Shown: in pieces, positions 24,107 to 27,014 of the stretch
Position numbering within the stretch: position 1 is the stretch's first letter
How the letters are laid out: the number at the start of each line of letters is the position of its first letter
NCBI GenBank assembly: GCA_964430245.1
Contig: CAYSEW010000034.1
Span: 1-27,014, forward strand
Direction: 5' to 3'
Source of the DNA: CAYSEW01 sp964430245
GTDB lineage: Bacteria; Bacteroidota; Bacteroidia; Flavobacteriales_D; Parvicellaceae
DNA length: 27,014 nt
Translations under genes and position numbers: made by a program
The notes under the pieces: model-generated
What the model saw: only the letters and a program-made list of their open reading frames with translations
Database searches by the model: none
Told to the model about the DNA's origin: nothing

Positions 24107-26716
24107 TTGACAAAAGTAAAAGAAAGAAAAGAAACGCCTTTAATGGGGCAGTATAATCAGATAAAAGCAAAATATCCTGATGCTTTACTATTGTTTCGTG
24201 TGGGAGATTTTTATGAGACCTTTGGTCAGGATGCCATAACTGCTTCTAATATACTTGGCATTGTGCTTACTGCTAGAAACAATGGTTCCTCAAAAATTGA
24301 ATTGGCAGGATTTCCTCATCATTCCTTGGAAACTTATTTACCTAAGCTGGTCCGTTCTGGTCAAAGAGTGGCCGTTTGTGATCAATTAGAGGACGCAAGT
24401 AAGACTAAAAAGATTGTTAAAAGAGGGGTTACTGAATTGGTTACACCTGGTGTTGCTCTTAATGATAAAGTGCTTGAGCATAAAAGCAATAATTTTTTGG
24501 CAGCTGTTCATTTAGAAAAAAACAAGTGCGGTGTTGCTTTTTTGGATATTAGCACAGGAGAATTCTTAGTAGCTGAAGGCTCATTAGAATATATTGAGAG
24601 ATTAATTCAAGGTTTTAAGCCTAGTGAAATTTTATATCAGCGAAATAGAGATAAAGAATTTCAAAATTCTTTTGGAAAGGATTTTTATACCTATCGATTG
24701 GATGATTGGGTTTTTGCTTATGATTTTGGAAAAGAGACCATACTTAAACATTTTGGTCTAAAATCTTTAAAAGGATTTGGAATTGATGAAATGAAGCTGG
24801 CTATTGTTTCATCTGGAGCAATACTACAATATTTATCATCTACAGAGCATAAGAAAAATGAACACATAACGGCCATTCATAGAATTGAACAGGATCATTA
24901 TGTATGGTTAGATAAGTTTACCATTAGAAATTTAGAATTAATTTCTTCTCCTAATGAGGGGGCTATTACTTTATTGAGCATCTTGGATAGAACTGCAACT
25001 GCTATGGGAGCAAGAATGCTAAAGAGGTGGATGTTGCTCCCGTTAAAGGATATTAACCCCATTCAGGAAAGACATGAAATTGTTACTCATTTTTTGAATT
25101 CAATTGATGAGCTTGATGATTTAGAAGGGAATTTACAAAAGATAGGAGACCTTGAGAGGATGGTTTCGAGACTAGCGGCTTTGAAGATTTCTCCAAGAGA
25201 GATGGTTCAGTTGAAGTTTTCATTAAAAGCAATACAGCCTTTAAAGGTATATTGTGAAGGTTCTTCTTCTGAAAAGTTGAAAAAATTAGGCGGCCACTTA
25301 AATGAATGTGTAGAGGCAATAGAAGAGCTGGAAAAATCTTTAAATGACACTGCTCCAGCTGTTATAGGAAAAGGTGAAACCATTCTTGCTGGCATTTCTA
25401 CTGAATTGGATGAGCTCAGGTCGATTTCGTCTAGTGGAAAGGATTATTTAATGGATTTGCAGCAAAGAGAATCTGAGCTATCTGGTATCCCTAGCTTAAA
25501 AGTGGCTTTCAATAATGTTTTTGGATATTATCTAGAAGTAAGAAACACCCATAAAGATAAAGTGCCGGAAGATTGGATCCGTAAACAAACTTTGACTTCA
25601 GCAGAAAGATATATTACCGAAGAGTTGAAGGAGTATGAATCAAAGATTTTAGGCGCAGAACAAAAGATCTTAGAGCTAGAAAACCAGCTCTACACTCAGC
25701 TGTTGTATTCTATTTCTAATTACATCCAGCCTATCCAGCACAATGCTCAATTGATTGGTAAATTGGATTGCTTATTGTCTTTCGCTAAGGTGGCTAAGTC
25801 TAATAATTATGTATGCCCAATTATGAATGATGGTAAAGAGATTAATATTTCCCAGGGAAGACATCCAGTAATTGAGCAGCATTTACCTTTAGGAGATTCC
25901 TACATACCTAATGATGTGCTATTGAACAATGACTTGCAGCAGATTATGATGATTACTGGCCCCAACATGAGCGGTAAGTCTGCATTGTTAAGACAAACTG
26001 CATTGATCGTAATTATGGCCCAAATGGGTTCTTTTGTGCCTGCAGAAAAAGCAGAGCTTGGGATTACAGATAAGGTGTTTACAAGAGTAGGAGCAAGTGA
26101 TAACATATCTTCAGGGGAATCTACTTTTATGGTAGAAATGAATGAAACAGCTAGTATTCTTAATAACTTATCCGATAGGTCTTTGGTGTTACTGGATGAA
26201 ATAGGTAGAGGCACTAGTACTTATGATGGTATTTCTATTGCATGGGCCATTGCTGAATACATACACCAATTGCCTAATCTTAAAGCAAAAACATTGTTTG
26301 CTACGCATTATCATGAGCTCAATGAAATGACTAATAGTTTTTCAAGAATAAAAAATTACAATGTTTCTGTTAAGGAGGTGGGGAAAAAGATCGTCTTTTT
26401 AAGAACATTGAAAGAGGGGGGTAGTGAGCATAGCTTTGGAATTCATGTAGCTAAAGTAGCGGGAATGCCTAAAGAGATTTTAAAGTCTGCCAATGAAATG
26501 CTGAAAATCATGGAGAACTCAAAGTCAAAAAAAGAGCTAAAGAGAAAAAAAACAGTTTCTAAAGAGGATTTGGACCTTCAATTGAGCTTTTTTCAACTAG
26601 ACGATCCAGTTCTTCAACAGATAAAGGAGGAGATCACTAAAATAGATATTGATACGCTTACTCCCATAGAAGCTTTGATGAAGCTGAATGAGATAAAAAA
26701 ATTAGTTGGGGGATAA
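24107..26716 (+). CDS. mutS: DNA mismatch repair protein MutS
   Basis: MutS detects mismatches and small loops and starts repair with MutL. The 869-residue protein is full length. The mismatch-reading Phe-x-Glu is F35-Y36-E37 in RVGDFYETF. Domain I occupies about 1-125, the connector 130-260, and lever/clamp 270-560. The C-terminal ATPase has Walker A GPNMSGKS (618-625), Walker B LVLLDEIGRGTSTYDG (near 690-710) and FATHYHELNEM, followed by a short C-terminal helical tail. The start is a TTG at 24107, because the frame closes with TAG 13 codon-bases upstream and the residues TKVKERKETPLMGQYNQIK match family N-termini; the first ATG (24143) would cut off this conserved part. No tidy promoter is visible in the 78 bases before it. 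Confidence 0.97.
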   Translation: MTKVKERKETPLMGQYNQIKAKYPDALLLFRVGDFYETFGQDAITASNILGIVLTARNNGSSKIELAGFPHHSLETYLPKLVRSGQRVAVCDQLEDASKTKKIVKRGVTELVTPGVALNDKVLEHKSNNFLAAVHLEKNKCGVAFLDISTGEFLVAEGSLEYIERLIQGFKPSEILYQRNRDKEFQNSFGKDFYTYRLDDWVFAYDFGKETILKHFGLKSLKGFGIDEMKLAIVSSGAILQYLSSTEHKKNEHITAIHRIEQDHYVWLDKFTIRNLELISSPNEGAITLLSILDRTATAMGARMLKRWMLLPLKDINPIQERHEIVTHFLNSIDELDDLEGNLQKIGDLERMVSRLAALKISPREMVQLKFSLKAIQPLKVYCEGSSSEKLKKLGGHLNECVEAIEELEKSLNDTAPAVIGKGETILAGISTELDELRSISSSGKDYLMDLQQRESELSGIPSLKVAFNNVFGYYLEVRNTHKDKVPEDWIRKQTLTSAERYITEELKEYESKILGAEQKILELENQLYTQLLYSISNYIQPIQHNAQLIGKLDCLLSFAKVAKSNNYVCPIMNDGKEINISQGRHPVIEQHLPLGDSYIPNDVLLNNDLQQIMMITGPNMSGKSALLRQTALIVIMAQMGSFVPAEKAELGITDKVFTRVGASDNISSGESTFMVEMNETASILNNLSDRSLVLLDEIGRGTSTYDGISIAWAIAEYIHQLPNLKAKTLFATHYHELNEMTNSFSRIKNYNVSVKEVGKKIVFLRTLKEGGSEHSFGIHVAKVAGMPKEILKSANEMLKIMENSKSKKELKRKKTVSKEDLDLQLSFFQLDDPVLQQIKEEITKIDIDTLTPIEALMKLNEIKKLVGG

Positions 26717-26730
26717 TTCTTGTTTGAGTT

Positions 26731-26759
26731 TTGACATCTGCTATTTTTCTTTATTTTTG
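26731..26759 (+). promoter_or_regulatory. Promoter of the tRNA-Gly/tRNA-Leu transcript
   Basis: TTG at 26731-26733 (in TTTTGAC) and TATTTTTG at 26752-26759 match the Bacteroidota -33/-7 pattern, with an 18-base spacer. The transcript would start around 26766, some 20 bases before the first tRNA. Confidence 0.65.
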
Positions 26760-26788
26760 CCAACCCTAAAACGTTCTTATCATAATAA

Positions 26789-26861
<73 letters not shown>

Positions 26862-26875
26862 CAGCCAAACCACAC

Positions 26876-26920
26876 GTTCCTTCGGGAACATTTGTGAACA
26901 CCACCCTTGAAAAAGGGTGG
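26876..26920 (+). ncRNA. Two capped hairpins between the tRNAs
   Basis: In the 64-base spacer two hairpins stand in tandem. One is GTTCC-TTCG-GGAAC (26876-26889, UUCG-type tetraloop). The other is CCACCCTT (26901-26908), GAAA, AAGGGTGG (26913-26920), a perfect 8-bp stem with a GNRA loop. The second is not followed by a T-tract, so it is not a standard terminator. It ends 5 bases before the second tRNA. A role in precursor-tRNA processing or stability is possible. Confidence 0.6.
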
Positions 26921-26925
26921 TAGTT

Positions 26926-27009
26926 GCCCGGGTGGTGGAATTGGTAGACACGCAAGACTTAAAATCTTGTGACCATATGGTCGTGCGGGTTCAAGTCCCG
27001 CCCCGGGTA
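26926..27009 (+). tRNA. tRNA-Leu (anticodon TAA)
   Basis: This 84-base class II tRNA has acceptor GCCCGGG pairing with CCCGGGT (one G-T end pair), anticodon stem CAAGA/TCTTG with loop CTTAAAA (anticodon TAA), a long variable arm (GACC-ATAT-GGTC) and T-arm GCGGG TTCAAGT CCCGC. The discriminator is A. CCA is not encoded (CTA follows). Confidence 0.95.
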
Positions 27010-27014
27010 CTAAA

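Overview
The window looks like part of the chromosome of a low-GC member of the Bacteroidota, most likely Flavobacteriales-like. Three things point there: many upstream regions carry the TAnnTTTG promoter box typical of that phylum, Shine-Dalgarno sequences are essentially absent, and the gene content fits (coaX next to an outer-membrane barrel, a TPR protein and lptC; rimP-nusA-infB; an HPD/homogentisate/TDO-like/paa cluster). The proteins also use the phylum's typical wording, for example the MutS N-terminus. I see no insertion sequence, prophage, CRISPR array or foreign-looking island. Genes are packed tightly, no gene-free stretch exceeds about 300 bases, and several start codons are GTG or TTG.

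Layout. (1) 1-1059: the 3' end of a membrane pyrophosphatase gene and a clear intrinsic terminator. (2) 1072-6562, plus strand: a partly overlapping gene string of coaX, an outer-membrane barrel, a secreted TPR protein, lptC and a small two-helix membrane protein, then a CNNM/CBS membrane protein with its own promoter box. This group is envelope-centred. (3) 6556-8954, minus strand: dprA followed by a LolE/FtsX-type permease. (4) 8997-13414, plus strand: the rimP-nusA-infB operon. Its leader holds a strong terminator-like hairpin, and a 16-codon ORF reads through that hairpin and overlaps the rimP start by ATGA. (5) 13415-16098, minus strand: glycosyltransferase, nitroreductase, small tail-anchored protein and outer-membrane barrel. 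(6) 16171-16926, plus strand: a second glycosyltransferase, divergent from the first with interlocked promoters.

(7) 16929-22214, minus strand: an aromatic catabolism operon, hmgA-hpd-TDO-like-paaA-paaB-paaC, with spacings of 0 to 10 bases. Tyrosine-derived 4-hydroxyphenylpyruvate would go through homogentisate to maleylacetoacetate. A tryptophan 2,3-dioxygenase-family protein and three subunits of phenylacetyl-CoA epoxidase share the transcript. paaD, paaE and the downstream steps are not in the window. (8) 22417-24028, minus strand: an outer-membrane protein and a SpoU-type RNA methyltransferase. (9) 24107-26716, plus strand: mutS with a TTG start. (10) 26731-27009: a promoter, tRNA-Gly(GCC), two small capped hairpins and tRNA-Leu(TAA).

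Most genes here are ordinary core genes. The most interesting candidates for something undescribed are the rimP leader (hairpin plus coupled leader ORF), the divergent TDO-like enzyme inside the tyrosine/phenylacetate operon, the interlocked promoters between the two glycosyltransferases, and the hairpin pair between the tRNAs. All functional statements come from reading sequence and from family knowledge; no database search was run.
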